DNA of 64,000 bases from Candidatus Berkiella cookevillensis (GCF_001431315.2 NZ_LKHV02000001.1:1054001-1118000), one strand, 5' to 3'; positions 9,448 to 18,633 are shown, counted from the first letter of the stretch. The notes: generated by a model not told the origin, from the letters alone. Translations and numbers: made by a program.

Positions 9448-10878
9448 GTATTGCCTCATAGCAAAACCTAACCCAAGGGGTCGTTCGTTGCCTCATAACT
9501 AAAGTAACCGAGAACATTTAATTCAAAGACTTTTATTTTGTTAAAAGCAGATAAAAAACAAACAGTAAGCTCGAGGCCGTTGCTGAATAGATATGCAATA
9601 TTCATCTTTCTTCTCCTTAGAGTCGTTGCCTCACATTTGAACTAACTTTTATGTGCTTAAATATTTCAACCAATTTTGTTTCTATTATTTTCTTAAGTGT
9701 AAACGGATTAAGGGTTGCATGAATAGCCTGTAGTTTTTCTTTTGTGGTATCTGCAACAGAATCTGACTCTAATACCCGCTCATAAGGCGTTTTTGCAGGT
9801 TCATATTGTTTCTTGTATTTAGCGCCAATACGCTCTTTGCTTTTTAGCTTCATCGATGGCATGAAGTGATTTTGAAGCAGGCTCCATTCGTTTCGGTATA
9901 AATCATTCATCAAAACAACCGTTTTCTTTTTGTCTAGCCTGTCATACCCAAATAGGTTTCGCACATGCGTCCAATTTTTCTGTTCTACATGAGCATTATC
10001 ATTCTTTTTATAGGGGCGTGAACGTGTAAACTGAACAGGCTTTTCTCTTTTAGTAAAATAATCATGTAATGCATGATTAATAAACTCACCGCCGTTATCA
10101 CAATCAAACCCTAAAACCTCAAAGGGTAAAACCTTTTCTATATCACTGATACGTTCATAAACAAGGCCACCTTCTTTATTCCACATGGCTCGATTTTCTG
10201 TCCAACCTGTAAAAATATCTGTAACGGTTAGACTCCAAGCAAAACGACCAGCAACACTATCGCCACAGTGCGCAACAGTGTCTGCTTCCACATAACCTGG
10301 CCGTGTTATATCCCAATGACTAAATTGTATTTGTATATGAGATTTTAATAATGAGCCAGGTTTGGTTGCACAGCGTCCTTTAAGTTTGTTTGTCGCTCGT
10401 ATAGGCTTTAGTAAGCGATCGATAGTAGCAGGGCTAATTGATAATAGCCGGTGCCTTATTTCAGGTGCTAGAGAGCCATAGGTTGACTCATAGCTTGGCA
10501 GCCAGAGTTTAATGATGGGTTTTAGCCTTTTGCCACAGGGTTGGTCGGCGGTAAACCAAATCTGCTTTAATGGCTCTAAGAGGGCGGGTTTATCATACAC
10601 TGGTTTTAATCCCGCTCTCTTTTTTTCCTTAACTGGTTTCTTCTTTAGTAGCTGAATCGCATATTTTCTATTGTATCCACATACAGCACAAAACTCATTG
10701 AGTATTGCACTCTTTTTTGACCTATCAGCATTCACGTATCGCAACAAAATCGCTTGAAGATAGCTCTTTTTTTCTTGATACCCCATATGTGTAACCTCCT
10801 GTTCCCTGGTTACTTTTAATATGAGGCAACGAAGCCTACTTTGCGTTCATAGAGTTAGATTTAATTTGAGGCAATTCG
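9448..10878. mobile_element. Insertion sequence interrupting putA, with 6-bp target duplication
   Basis: The element is 1431 bp long and flanked by GGTGCC on both sides (9442-9447 and 10879-10884). Removing it with one copy of GGTGCC joins ...LKGA to TQELVVGNP in frame and restores a normal PutA sequence, which fixes the ends. The ends carry imperfect inverted copies of ATTGCCTCA(T/A) (9450-9459 and about 10866-10876). A second inverted pair lies inside, GTTGCCTCAT at 9487-9496 and ATGAGGCAAC at 10821-10830, each next to AAAGTAACC-like sequence. A third GTTGCCTCA is at the 3' end of the transposase gene near 9625. One transposase gene fills most of the element on the minus strand. Confidence 0.9.
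9617..10786 (-). CDS. DDE (rve-type integrase core) transposase
   Basis: This is the transposase of the insertion sequence in putA, 389 residues. The N-terminal part contains a basic, helix-rich DNA-binding region (CGYNRKYAIQLLKKK). The integrase-like catalytic core has the DDE signature: Asp in YVEADTVAHCGD, Asp in GFDCDNGGEFIN, and Glu in NDNAHVEQKNW, with the usual spacing. This is the rve fold of the IS3/IS481/IS21 group; I cannot name the exact family. The reading frame is intact, so the element may still be active. A GGAGGT ribosome site lies just upstream of the ATG (reverse strand, near 10795). The C-terminal codons overlap a copy of the GTTGCCTCA repeat. Confidence 0.93.
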   Translation of the reverse strand: MGYQEKKSYLQAILLRYVNADRSKKSAILNEFCAVCGYNRKYAIQLLKKKPVKEKKRAGLKPVYDKPALLEPLKQIWFTADQPCGKRLKPIIKLWLPSYESTYGSLAPEIRHRLLSISPATIDRLLKPIRATNKLKGRCATKPGSLLKSHIQIQFSHWDITRPGYVEADTVAHCGDSVAGRFAWSLTVTDIFTGWTENRAMWNKEGGLVYERISDIEKVLPFEVLGFDCDNGGEFINHALHDYFTKREKPVQFTRSRPYKKNDNAHVEQKNWTHVRNLFGYDRLDKKKTVVLMNDLYRNEWSLLQNHFMPSMKLKSKERIGAKYKKQYEPAKTPYERVLESDSVADTTKEKLQAIHATLNPFTLKKIIETKLVEIFKHIKVSSNVRQRL

Positions 10879-11457
10879 GGTGCCACACAAGAGCTTGTGG
10901 TGGGCAATCCTGTGGATTTTACAACGGATATTGGGCCTGTTATTAGCAGTTCTGCAAAAGATGAATTGTTAGTACATGCGATGAAGATGGACAAGCTTGG
11001 TAAAAAAATATGTGAAGCTAAACTTTCTGATGGGCAGGTTGGTTGCTACTTTGCGCCTCGTGCTTATGAAATCAAAAGTATGGATGTATTAGAGAATGAA
11101 GTATTTGGACCCGTGTTGCACGTCATTCGTTTTAAAGGTCGAGACCTAGATAAAGTCATCCACTCAATCAATAAAACTGGGTTTGGTTTAACGCTTGGCA
11201 TTCATAGTCGTATTGATGAAACAATTGATTATATTATTGCACGCGTTAATGTTGGCAATATTTATGTAAATCGCAATATGATTGGTGCCGTTGTCGGTGT
11301 TCAACCTTTTGGTGGTGAAGGCTTGTCTGGAACAGGCCCTAAAGCAGGGGGACCTCATTATTTGATTCGTTTATCAACAGAACGCACTTTATCTGTGAAC
11401 ACAACTGCGTCAGGTGGTAATGCTTCTTTAATGTCTTTGTGCGATAACGATTCATAG
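10879..11457 (+). pseudogene. putA: putA 3' fragment (end of P5C dehydrogenase domain)
   Basis: This fragment continues PutA after the insertion: TQELVVGNPVDFTTDIGPVI, EVFGPVLHVIRF, GFGLTLGIHSRIDETI and NVGNIYVNRNMIGAVVGVQ, then PFGGEGLSGTGPKAGGP, all standard P5C dehydrogenase C-terminal sequence. The second GGTGCC target copy occupies 10879-10884. From 10885 there are 190 codons plus the stop. A GTG at 10897 could in principle start a 186-residue product, but no ribosome site is evident and such a piece would lack the catalytic cysteine and most NAD-binding residues. It is therefore the severed 3' end of putA and not a gene of its own. A run of nine G follows at the stop codon (11457-11465). 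Confidence 0.92.
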
Positions 11458-11503
11458 GGGGGGGGCCCATGCCCTTCTCCTCCAGGCACCTCCAGCACAC
11501 CTC

Positions 11504-12807
11504 CAGGACAGCCACATTAAGTTGTTAAGTTGCTTTACCCAAAATTTTTGAGCTAGAATTCCTTTCAGTAATAGGGATATTTTTTAAGTTATGACTTTAG
11601 CTCGCTCAGAACAAATTGATTTAAATGCAACACCGTATTATCACGTCATGAACCGATGTGTGCGTCGCAGCTTTTTGTGCGGTTTTGATAAACTAACACA
11701 GAAAGATTATTCGCATCGTAAAGCATGGATTGTCGATCGATTAAAATATCTAGCAGATATCTTTGCTATCAAAATCTGTGCCTATGCCATCATGAGCAAT
11801 CATTATCATGTGGTTTTATATGTAGAAGATAAAGTGGCTGAGAATTGGTCAGAAGCAGAAATCATCCGTCGTTGGGCAGCTATTTTCCCCAAAGATGCCG
11901 AAGAAAATAAGCATTTAAAGCAAAAAATTCAACTTTGGAAAGAGCGACTCACCAGCATCAGCTGGTTTATGCGTTGCTTAAATGAACGAATCGCACGCGA
12001 TGTAAACGAAGAAGATGATACCGCTGGGCGATTTTGGGAAGGCCGCTTTAAGTCCCAAGCTCTATTAGATGAAGGTGCGTTGTTGAGCGCAATGGTTTAT
12101 GTTGATTTAAATCCAGTCAGAGCTGGGATTACCACGACCCCAGAAGAATCGGAATTTACCTCTATTTATGAACGTATTCAGCATATTTCTAAGCAATTAA
12201 AAATCAATAAGCCAAAATCCATTAAACAGCTTAAGCGCGAAAAAGCTGATATATATAATAATCTTGCACAACCCAAATCCTTAGTGCCTTTTGCAAACAT
12301 TGCAATGAATCATTCACATGCCATTGATTTTAAACTGGTTGATTATTTAGAGCTTGTGGACTATACAGGCAGAGTGATTCGAGATGATAAAGAAGCTGGT
12401 TCTATTCCAGAACATCTAGCGCCCATTTTAAGCAGATTGCAATTCGACCCCATGAATTGGATTTCATTAGTCAAAAATTTAAGTAAAAGCTTTTCTCATG
12501 CTGTGGGAAGTGAAATTTTACTACTTAATTTTGGCAAAGAGAGAAAGAAAGCTTTAAAAGGCATCACTCAAGCAAAGAAATTATACAATAATCCTCAAGC
12601 GATAGCTTAATTTATTCTTCACTTTATACAATCACTCAATTTTCAATAGAAAAAACAGATTATTTTACCTTTTTTGAAACTTAATTAATTTGTATATCAG
12701 AATTGTATGATTATTTTGATAGATATGAATAATAATTTATTGCTAAAAATATAGATGGCTGTCCTATATATAATACAATACAGCATATAATTAAATTGGA
12801 TGTCCTG
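11504..12807. repeat. TGGCTGTCCT motifs flanking the Y1 transposase (individual sites listed in evidence)
   Basis: The motif (G)TGGCTGTCCTG occurs inverted at 11504-11515 (CAGGACAGCCAC) before the transposase gene. It occurs directly at 12756-12765 and as a variant TGGATGTCCTG at 12797-12807 after the gene. The span given includes the transposase gene between the sites. Opposite orientation on the two sides resembles the REP arrangement around RAYT genes. AT-rich short sequence follows each direct copy. Too short to be certain by eye. Confidence 0.45.
11591..12610 (+). CDS. REP-associated (Y1/HUH) transposase-like protein
   Basis: This belongs to the Y1 transposase superfamily (IS200/RAYT-like), single-strand nucleases that act on hairpin DNA. 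The HUH motif is visible in IMSNHYHVVLYV (about residue 72), preceded by the YHVMNRCVRRSFLC start typical of RAYT proteins. The candidate nucleophilic tyrosine is in MVYVDLNPVRAGI (about residue 177). The FWEGRFKSQALLDE segment between them is also typical of the family. It is 339 residues long, with a C-terminal extension. No insertion-sequence ends flank it, as usual for domesticated RAYTs. Short TGGCTGTCCT motifs lie on both sides (11504-11515, 12756-12765, 12797-12807) and at two sites upstream of ftsK, and may be its substrate repeats (inference). Confidence 0.88.
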   Translation: MTLARSEQIDLNATPYYHVMNRCVRRSFLCGFDKLTQKDYSHRKAWIVDRLKYLADIFAIKICAYAIMSNHYHVVLYVEDKVAENWSEAEIIRRWAAIFPKDAEENKHLKQKIQLWKERLTSISWFMRCLNERIARDVNEEDDTAGRFWEGRFKSQALLDEGALLSAMVYVDLNPVRAGITTTPEESEFTSIYERIQHISKQLKINKPKSIKQLKREKADIYNNLAQPKSLVPFANIAMNHSHAIDFKLVDYLELVDYTGRVIRDDKEAGSIPEHLAPILSRLQFDPMNWISLVKNLSKSFSHAVGSEILLLNFGKERKKALKGITQAKKLYNNPQAIA

Positions 12808-12822
12808 TTTTAAATTCCTTTA

Positions 12823-13944
12823 TTAATCGGATTTTTTGATATAAACCCATAAATGTTGATTATTTTTTTCATGACTTGAGGTTCTATATTCATAGCTGGC
12901 TGCATCCATTTTGTCTAATCGATTTCCGCCAATGTACACCCATTCGTTTAAGGGAATCATCATTTTGCTGTTAATTTGATATTGACTATAGGCTTTGTCA
13001 TTCATTTGATTGGGCTGTTCAAGTGTTGTATTAACACTTAAAATTTCTAAAATAACTTTATCTGATCCTGGTGTATAAATAGGGCGGACATGTAATCCAC
13101 TGTTGAGTTGGTGATACTCATAGGATTGAGCATTGGCACCACGATTTGCTTGAAAATTCCCTTGTGCAACGGTTGAAGAACTGGAATTGCTGTTGGCATT
13201 TTTAAGTGTAAAATTAGCGCCTGGCGTGGCGGGGATATTAATAGGCAAATCAGTTGTTATTGGATTCTCTATGCTTAAAAGGGTGCCATCATTTTCTCCC
13301 TCTGTAGCAGTGCTTGGTGTAGGAATAATAATCTTGGTTCCTAATTCGGCAGGTAAAGTGAGTTCTTGGCCTGTGCTGGTTGACGTTGCATTTTGGTTTA
13401 AGTTGCGTTGTGCTTGGCTGCGGTCTTGATAGGCATATTGATGGTTTAATAAAGGTAAAGTAACATTTGTTTTAACAAAAGCAACCTCACCACTTTGTAC
13501 TAAAATCTCATCGGTTTTACGCTCTGTTTCTCGAGAAGTTGAGCGTATGTATCGTGTGCCTTTATCTAGACTGCCAGCCCTTAAATCTGTTTGGTTGTTT
13601 TCATCAATACCAGCAACATTAGAAGGTGCTGTATTACCATGGTAAAGTGTAATGCGCAATTGTACAGGCATCACATCTAATTCTGCCACAATGGCTTTTA
13701 TGGATGCATAGGTCTCTGGATCAGTTTTCAGTAATATTTTATTTTCAAATTGCTTGAGTGTTGTGTCTTTAGGAAGAAGGGGAGCAATGGCATTTACAAT
13801 GTCATTACTGCTACGATACTTTATGTCTATTAAGTAAATCTGATTATCAGCAAATGCAGCAAAGGGGATAAAAATAGCTAAGAATACCCAAGTAATCACA
13901 AAGCGAAAGGATTGTGATGGCTGATTAAATGAGCAGTTTTTCAT
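12823..13944 (-). CDS. Exported protein with secretin N-domain-like region
   Basis: The N-terminus is a signal peptide with a long polar head, hydrophobic FVITWVFLAIFIPFAAFA and a cleavage site near FADNQ. The next 70 residues (IYLIDIKYRSSNDIVNAIAP ... NKILLKTDPETYASIKAIVA) match the alternating pattern of secretin N0/N1 domains that pack as rings in type II/III secretion and pilus secretins. The rest is Ser/Thr/Asn-rich low complexity followed by a beta-strand-rich end. No secretin barrel domain is present, so it is not a full GspD/PilQ. It is probably periplasmic; function unknown. It is transcribed alone on the minus strand downstream of purB, with a perfect 12-bp inverted repeat at 14004-14036 between them. 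Confidence 0.65.
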   Translation of the reverse strand: MKNCSFNQPSQSFRFVITWVFLAIFIPFAAFADNQIYLIDIKYRSSNDIVNAIAPLLPKDTTLKQFENKILLKTDPETYASIKAIVAELDVMPVQLRITLYHGNTAPSNVAGIDENNQTDLRAGSLDKGTRYIRSTSRETERKTDEILVQSGEVAFVKTNVTLPLLNHQYAYQDRSQAQRNLNQNATSTSTGQELTLPAELGTKIIIPTPSTATEGENDGTLLSIENPITTDLPINIPATPGANFTLKNANSNSSSSTVAQGNFQANRGANAQSYEYHQLNSGLHVRPIYTPGSDKVILEILSVNTTLEQPNQMNDKAYSQYQINSKMMIPLNEWVYIGGNRLDKMDAASYEYRTSSHEKNNQHLWVYIKKSD

Positions 13945-14003
13945 GACATTTTCTTAAGTAATAAAGAGATATATTATTAAGAACTATAGTATGAATACTC
14001 TGC

Positions 14004-14036
14004 AATTGTAGGGAGGTGCAGTATCTCCCTACAATT
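14004..14036. terminator. Perfect 12-bp inverted repeat downstream of purB
   Basis: AATTGTAGGGAG (14004-14015) and CTCCCTACAATT (14025-14036) pair perfectly over 12 bases around a 9-base loop. The repeat lies 14 bases beyond the purB stop and about 60 bases before the start of the next minus-strand gene. There is no T-run, so it may be a processing or attenuating hairpin, or an operator, and not a strict intrinsic terminator. Confidence 0.5.
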
Positions 14037-14049
14037 AAGAAGCTGTTAT

Positions 14050-15426
14050 TTAATCTTTACGAAATTTCATTAGCGTAGAACAAAGCCCCACATAGTCATG
14101 AGGGCTTAAGTGTTTGAGTCTATTTTTAACATCAAAAGGTAATTTTAAAGTATCAATAAAATCACTTAATGTGTTTTTCGTAATTTCCTTACCGCGGGTA
14201 AAGGCTTTTAGTTGTTCATAAGCATCGGTTACTTGGTATTTTCTTAACACAGTCTGAATGGCTTCACCCAAGACTTCCCAATGACTATTGAGATCTTCTT
14301 TTATTTTCGTTTCGTTGACTTCTAATTTTCTCAGCCCTTTGATGAGAGATTGCATCGCTAAATAATGATACCCGATGGCTACCCCAATATTTCTTAATAC
14401 GGTTGAATCTGTTAAATCACGTTGCCATCTTGAAATGGGTAGTTTTTCAGCCATGTGCGCAAGTAAAGCATTGCAAATACCTAAATTACCTTCCGCATTT
14501 TCAAAATCGATAGGGTTTACTTTATGTGGCATGGTTGAAGAGCCAACTTCTTTACCAATCATTTTTTGCTTGAAATAATCAATCGAAACGTAGCTCCAGA
14601 TATCTCTCGCAAAATCTATGAAGATTGTATTAATGCGTATTAAAGTATGGAAATATTCTGCTTGATAATCATGTGGTTCAATTTGAGTTGTGAGTGGATT
14701 CCAAGTTAGACCAAAAGATTCTACAAATGTTTGTGAAAGTTTTATCCAGTCGACTTGTGGACATGCAACTGCATGTGCATTGAAATTTCCAACTGCGCCA
14801 TTTATCTTTCCTAAGATTTCAATATGCTCTAGTTGCTTCATTTGTCTTTTAAGGCGATAGTCAACATTGGCAAATTCTTTGCCGAGCGTTGTAGGGGATG
14901 CAGTTTGCCCATGTGTGCGAGACAGCATGGCGCAGCTTTTGTAATTTTCTGAAAAGACGCCAATCATTTCGCGTATCGTTTTTAAAGTGGGCATTAATAC
15001 TTGATTGCGGATATCTTTTAACATTAATGCATAAGATAAGTTATTAATATCTTCTGATGTGCAGGCAAAATGAATCAGTTCAAGATAAGGTGCAAATTCA
15101 GGATAGAGGGATAATGCCTCTTTTAAAAAATACTCTACTGATTTCACATCATGATTTGTTTCACATTCAATGGCTTTGATACGTTGACAAGATTCAAGAT
15201 TAAAGTTTTCATAAATGGTTAATAGCTTTGATTTCATTTTGTCTGTGAGTGGTGGAAGCTCAGAAATTCCTTTTTGATCGGTGATAGCAATCAACCATTT
15301 TATCTCAACAAGCAATCTGTATTGATTTAATGCATATTCACTTGCATAGTTTGATAGTTCAGAACATTTTTCACTATAACGACCATCTAAAGGTGATAAA
15401 GCTAATAGAGTAGAAAGCGTGCTCAT
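14050..15426 (-). CDS. purB: Adenylosuccinate lyase
   Basis: PurB cleaves SAICAR to AICAR and adenylosuccinate to AMP in purine synthesis. The 458-residue protein matches E. coli PurB throughout: SPLDGRYSEKCSELSNYASE, ETNHDVKSVEYFLKE, HFACTSEDINNLSYALML, SRTHGQTASPTTLGKE, KINGAVGNFNAH, the signature SSTMPHKVNPIDFENAEGN, and RWQRDLTDSTVLRNIGVAIG. The frame is open for 10 more codons upstream, but the ATG at 15426 fits the family start and is preceded by CGGAGAC on the coding strand. It begins 13 bases after the end of mnmA, so the two are probably co-transcribed, as is common in gammaproteobacteria. Confidence 0.97.
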   Translation of the reverse strand: MSTLSTLLALSPLDGRYSEKCSELSNYASEYALNQYRLLVEIKWLIAITDQKGISELPPLTDKMKSKLLTIYENFNLESCQRIKAIECETNHDVKSVEYFLKEALSLYPEFAPYLELIHFACTSEDINNLSYALMLKDIRNQVLMPTLKTIREMIGVFSENYKSCAMLSRTHGQTASPTTLGKEFANVDYRLKRQMKQLEHIEILGKINGAVGNFNAHAVACPQVDWIKLSQTFVESFGLTWNPLTTQIEPHDYQAEYFHTLIRINTIFIDFARDIWSYVSIDYFKQKMIGKEVGSSTMPHKVNPIDFENAEGNLGICNALLAHMAEKLPISRWQRDLTDSTVLRNIGVAIGYHYLAMQSLIKGLRKLEVNETKIKEDLNSHWEVLGEAIQTVLRKYQVTDAYEQLKAFTRGKEITKNTLSDFIDTLKLPFDVKNRLKHLSPHDYVGLCSTLMKFRKD

Positions 15427-15439
15427 TTTGTCTCCGATA

Positions 15440-16564
15440 TTAATACCAAATGCCACCAGGGCATTGTGTTGATTCTATAATTCCACCACCTAAACAAATG
15501 TTACCATCATAAAATACGATGGATTGGCCGGGTGTAACAGCCCATTGATTTTCGCAAAAATAAATACGCGCTTTGCCTGACGCGTCAATTTCAACTTCAC
15601 ATTCTGCTTCTTGATGACGATAGCGTACTTTTGCTTTTGTTTTAAAATGTGTTGCAGGAGGTGTGCCTTTAATCCAAGTTAATTGTTGCGCTACTAATTC
15701 TTGGGTCAATAACCATGGATGTTCATGACCTTGAGCTGCAATCAGTACATTTTGTTTGAGATCTTTGGCTGCGACGTACCAAGGTTGCTCATTCGATTCT
15801 TTTAGACCACCAATTTTTAAGCCTTGGCGTTGGCCTAAGGTGTAATACATCAAGCCATCGTGTTTGCCAATAATTTTCCCTTCGGGTGTTTTGATGTCGC
15901 CTGGTTGAGCCGCTAAAAATTCTTTTAAAAATTCTTTGAATTTTCGTTCACCAATAAAGCAAATGCCAGTGCTGTCCTTTTTGCTATGTGTCGTTAATTT
16001 TAAATCTTTGGCAATGGCACGAACTTGGGGTTTTTCTAAGTGTCCCACTGGAAATAGGCTGTTGTTTAATTGATATTGATTGAGTGCATGCAAAAAGTAG
16101 CTTTGATCTTTATTCAGATCGTGACCTTTATACAAAACGGCAAAATCGTCTTCTTGAAAGCATTGCACATAATGGCCAGTAGCAATTTTATCTGCGCCAA
16201 TTTTTTGTGCATATTCTAAAAAGGCTTTGAATTTAATTTCTTTATTGCAGAGGATATCTGGGTTAGGGGTACGTCCAGATTTATATTCATCTAAAAAGTA
16301 ACTAAATACACGTTCCCAGTATTCTTGCGCAAAGTTAATGGTATGTAAGGGGATCTCAAGTATGTCGCATACCTGTTTAACGTCACGAAGATCATCTGCA
16401 TAGCTACAGTATTCGCTATCATTGTCTTCGTCCCAATTTTTCATAAAGAGTGCTTCTACGTGGTAGCCTTGCTGTTTTAGCAGCCACGCAGTGACCGAAG
16501 AGTCTACGCCACCAGAAAGGCCTACAATTACGGTTTGTTCTTTTATGTTTGTTGATAAACTCAC
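15440..16564 (-). CDS. mnmA: tRNA-specific 2-thiouridylase
   Basis: MnmA puts sulfur on U34 of the tRNAs for Lys, Glu and Gln, using ATP and a persulfide relay. Visible features are the PP-loop [15 protein letters not shown] at the N-terminus, MKNWDEDND, the first catalytic cysteine in [12 protein letters not shown] (about residue 101), and the tRNA/ATP segment [10 protein letters not shown]. The second catalytic cysteine is in [16 protein letters not shown] (about 200), and the C-terminal barrel ends in [20 protein letters not shown]. The 374-residue length is normal. It is followed at 13 bases by purB on the same strand and is divergent from icd. Confidence 0.97.
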   Translation of the reverse strand: MSLSTNIKEQTVIVGLSGGVDSSVTAWLLKQQGYHVEALFMKNWDEDNDSEYCSYADDLRDVKQVCDILEIPLHTINFAQEYWERVFSYFLDEYKSGRTPNPDILCNKEIKFKAFLEYAQKIGADKIATGHYVQCFQEDDFAVLYKGHDLNKDQSYFLHALNQYQLNNSLFPVGHLEKPQVRAIAKDLKLTTHSKKDSTGICFIGERKFKEFLKEFLAAQPGDIKTPEGKIIGKHDGLMYYTLGQRQGLKIGGLKESNEQPWYVAAKDLKQNVLIAAQGHEHPWLLTQELVAQQLTWIKGTPPATHFKTKAKVRYRHQEAECEVEIDASGKARIYFCENQWAVTPGQSIVFYDGNICLGGGIIESTQCPGGIWY

Positions 16565-16688
16565 TTTGGGTACGCTTTATAACTTCTATTTAAGACGGCT
16601 ACCTATTCTAACACAGCAAAATTTATTTTTCGTCTGAGTTGCTTTTCGTTACACTAATGCTCACTTCTGATAAAAATAGGGATAGATA

Positions 16689-17945
16689 ATGACTTATCAA
16701 AAAATTGTTGTGCCCAAAGATGGCCAAAAAATTCAAATCAATTCAAATCAGACCTTAAATATTCCCAATAACCCCATTATTCCCTTTATAGAAGGAGATG
16801 GTACAGGCGTGGATATAACGCCGGTTATGAAGAAAGTTGTAGATGCTGCAGTGAGCAAAGTTTACAAGGGTGAAAGAAGTATTGCGTGGATGGAAATTTA
16901 TGCGGGAGAGAAGGCCACGCAGGTCTATGGTGGTGATCAATGGCTGCCGGATGAAACCTTAAAGGCGATGGAAGAATTTCCAATTTCTATCAAAGGTCCT
17001 CTGACAACCCCTGTGAGTGGTGGAATTCGCTCTTTGAATGTAGCCATTCGCCAGAAATTAGACCTCTATGTGTGCTTACGTCCTGTGCGATACTTCGATG
17101 GCACACCTTCTCCTGTTAAAGAGCCTGAAAATACGGACATGGTTATTTTTAGAGAGAACTCGGAAGATATTTATGCAGGGATTGAATGGCTAGCAGATTC
17201 TGAAGGGGCAAAAACCTTAATTGCTTTTTTAAGAGATAAGTTGGATGTCACTAAAATTCGCTTCCCAGAGCATTGTGGTATTGGTATCAAGCCGGTTTCC
17301 AAGCAGGGCACACAGCGTTTGGTAAGACGTGCCATTCAGTATGCTATCGACAATAACAGAAGCTCCGTGACCTTGGTGCACAAAGGTAACATTATGAAGT
17401 TTACCGAAGGTGCGTTTAAAGATTGGGGTTATGAGGTCGCGTGTAATGAATTTGGTGCAAAGCCAATTGATGGTGGGCCATGGCAAAGTTTTGAGCATCC
17501 CAAGACCAAAGCGCAAATTGTTGTTAAAGATGTGATTGCAGACGCATTTTTACAGCAAATTCTATTAAGACCCAAAGATTACAGCGTGATAGCAACCTTG
17601 AATTTAAATGGGGACTATATCTCTGATGCTTTGGCTGCCCAAGTTGGGGGAATTGGTATTGCACCAGGGGCTAACATTGGTGACCATATTGCTGTTTTTG
17701 AAGCGACGCATGGTACTGCGCCTAAATATGCTGGGCAAGATAAAGTGAATCCAGGATCTTTAATCTTGTCCGCAGAAATGATGTTGCGTCACATGGGGTG
17801 GGTTGAAGCGGCAGATGCCATTATTAAGGGCATGAGCCAGGCTATTACTGCTAAAAAAGTAACCTATGATTTTGCGCGATTAATGCAAGGTGCGACAGAA
17901 GTAAGTTGCTCTCAATTCGGAGATTGCATTATTAAGCATATGTAA
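16689..17945 (+). CDS. icd: Isocitrate dehydrogenase, NADP-dependent type
   Basis: Icd oxidises isocitrate to 2-oxoglutarate in the TCA cycle. The protein (418 residues) has the E. coli-type layout: [15 protein letters not shown] at the start, the substrate serine in [34 protein letters not shown], the catalytic Tyr/Lys region, [40 protein letters not shown], and the cofactor-binding [20 protein letters not shown]. The two residues after HGTAPK that favour NADP in E. coli (Lys-Tyr) are present. GGGATAGATA before the ATG supplies the ribosome site. It stands alone, with the icd-csp-clpS-clpA order of many gammaproteobacteria. Confidence 0.97.
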   Translation: MTYQKIVVPKDGQKIQINSNQTLNIPNNPIIPFIEGDGTGVDITPVMKKVVDAAVSKVYKGERSIAWMEIYAGEKATQVYGGDQWLPDETLKAMEEFPISIKGPLTTPVSGGIRSLNVAIRQKLDLYVCLRPVRYFDGTPSPVKEPENTDMVIFRENSEDIYAGIEWLADSEGAKTLIAFLRDKLDVTKIRFPEHCGIGIKPVSKQGTQRLVRRAIQYAIDNNRSSVTLVHKGNIMKFTEGAFKDWGYEVACNEFGAKPIDGGPWQSFEHPKTKAQIVVKDVIADAFLQQILLRPKDYSVIATLNLNGDYISDALAAQVGGIGIAPGANIGDHIAVFEATHGTAPKYAGQDKVNPGSLILSAEMMLRHMGWVEAADAIIKGMSQAITAKKVTYDFARLMQGATEVSCSQFGDCIIKHM

Positions 17946-18062
17946 TAGTAATAAATGAAGATGGGGGTGCAACAGCGCCCTCTCTTATCACTTTTCTTAA
18001 AGTATTTTGCCCTGTTTAAAGGGCTAAAGCTCACTCTAAATTAAGAGCGTTGAAAAGCATTT

Positions 18063-18122
18063 AACACACTCTTTCGGAGCCTTTAAAACGAGTAGGTAGG
18101 GGCTAAATGAAGGAGTGTGTTT
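18063..18122. terminator. Long imperfect hairpin between convergent icd and csp
   Basis: AACACACTCTTTCGGAGCC pairs with GGCTAAATGAAGGAGTGTGTT across a loop of about 20 bases, and a short T-run follows on the plus strand. It lies between two convergent genes, so a bidirectional terminator is the simplest reading. The loop is longer than in a textbook terminator. Confidence 0.5.
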
Positions 18123-18137
18123 TGATAAAAGTCGACT

Positions 18138-18404
18138 TTAGGCTTCTTCTCTTTCACGCTGGAAATGAGCTTGTTTCTCGCTTATTTGTGTGTCACTGGT
18201 TTCGTCTGCTCTTATATTGGTTGCATGCAAACCTTTAGGGCCTTCATTGACTTCAAATTGCACAGGCTGCCCAGCTTTTAGACTTTTATAGCCGTCCATG
18301 ACAATAGATGAGAAATGTGCAAATACGTCATGACCGGTACCATCAGCACTGATGAATCCATAACCTTTTGCGCTGTTAAACCACTTTACTATCCCAGTCG
18401 CCAT
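18138..18404 (-). CDS. Cold-shock-domain nucleic-acid-binding protein
   Basis: This is a single CSD protein of 88 residues that binds single-stranded RNA/DNA. It shows MATGIVKWFNSAKGYGFISA with RNP1 (KGYGFI) and RNP2 (DVFAHFS), then GQPVQFEVNEGPKGLHATNI. A charged tail of about 20 residues (ending QREREEA) extends beyond the usual 67-70-residue CspA core. Position between icd and clpS/clpA matches cspD of Pseudomonas and relatives, so it may be CspD-like, a replication inhibitor made in stationary phase in E. coli; sequence alone does not separate the two. An AAGGAC-like ribosome site precedes the ATG. The 230-base region to clpS is divergent. Confidence 0.93.
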   Translation of the reverse strand: MATGIVKWFNSAKGYGFISADGTGHDVFAHFSSIVMDGYKSLKAGQPVQFEVNEGPKGLHATNIRADETSDTQISEKQAHFQREREEA

Positions 18405-18633
18405 ATCAAAGTCCTTTTAGTCAAATACGTTAATACAAAATACATCATAAATTATACGCAATAATTATTTCTGAAGATATAACTGTTGTACATAAACGCA
18501 TATTCAGTCAAGCACTTCAAAACAACTTCAAATTGTTTGTCAGCTGTCCAAAAATACTTTTCTATGCGAGAATGGTCTTAAGATATTTTTTAAAACACAG
18601 GCGGGGATGCCAATTATTGGCTAACATCAGATT

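Noticed and set aside
10897-11457. Possible separate small aldehyde-dehydrogenase-like gene
   Set aside because: Joining across the insertion sequence rebuilds putA exactly, so it is the 3' part of the broken gene.
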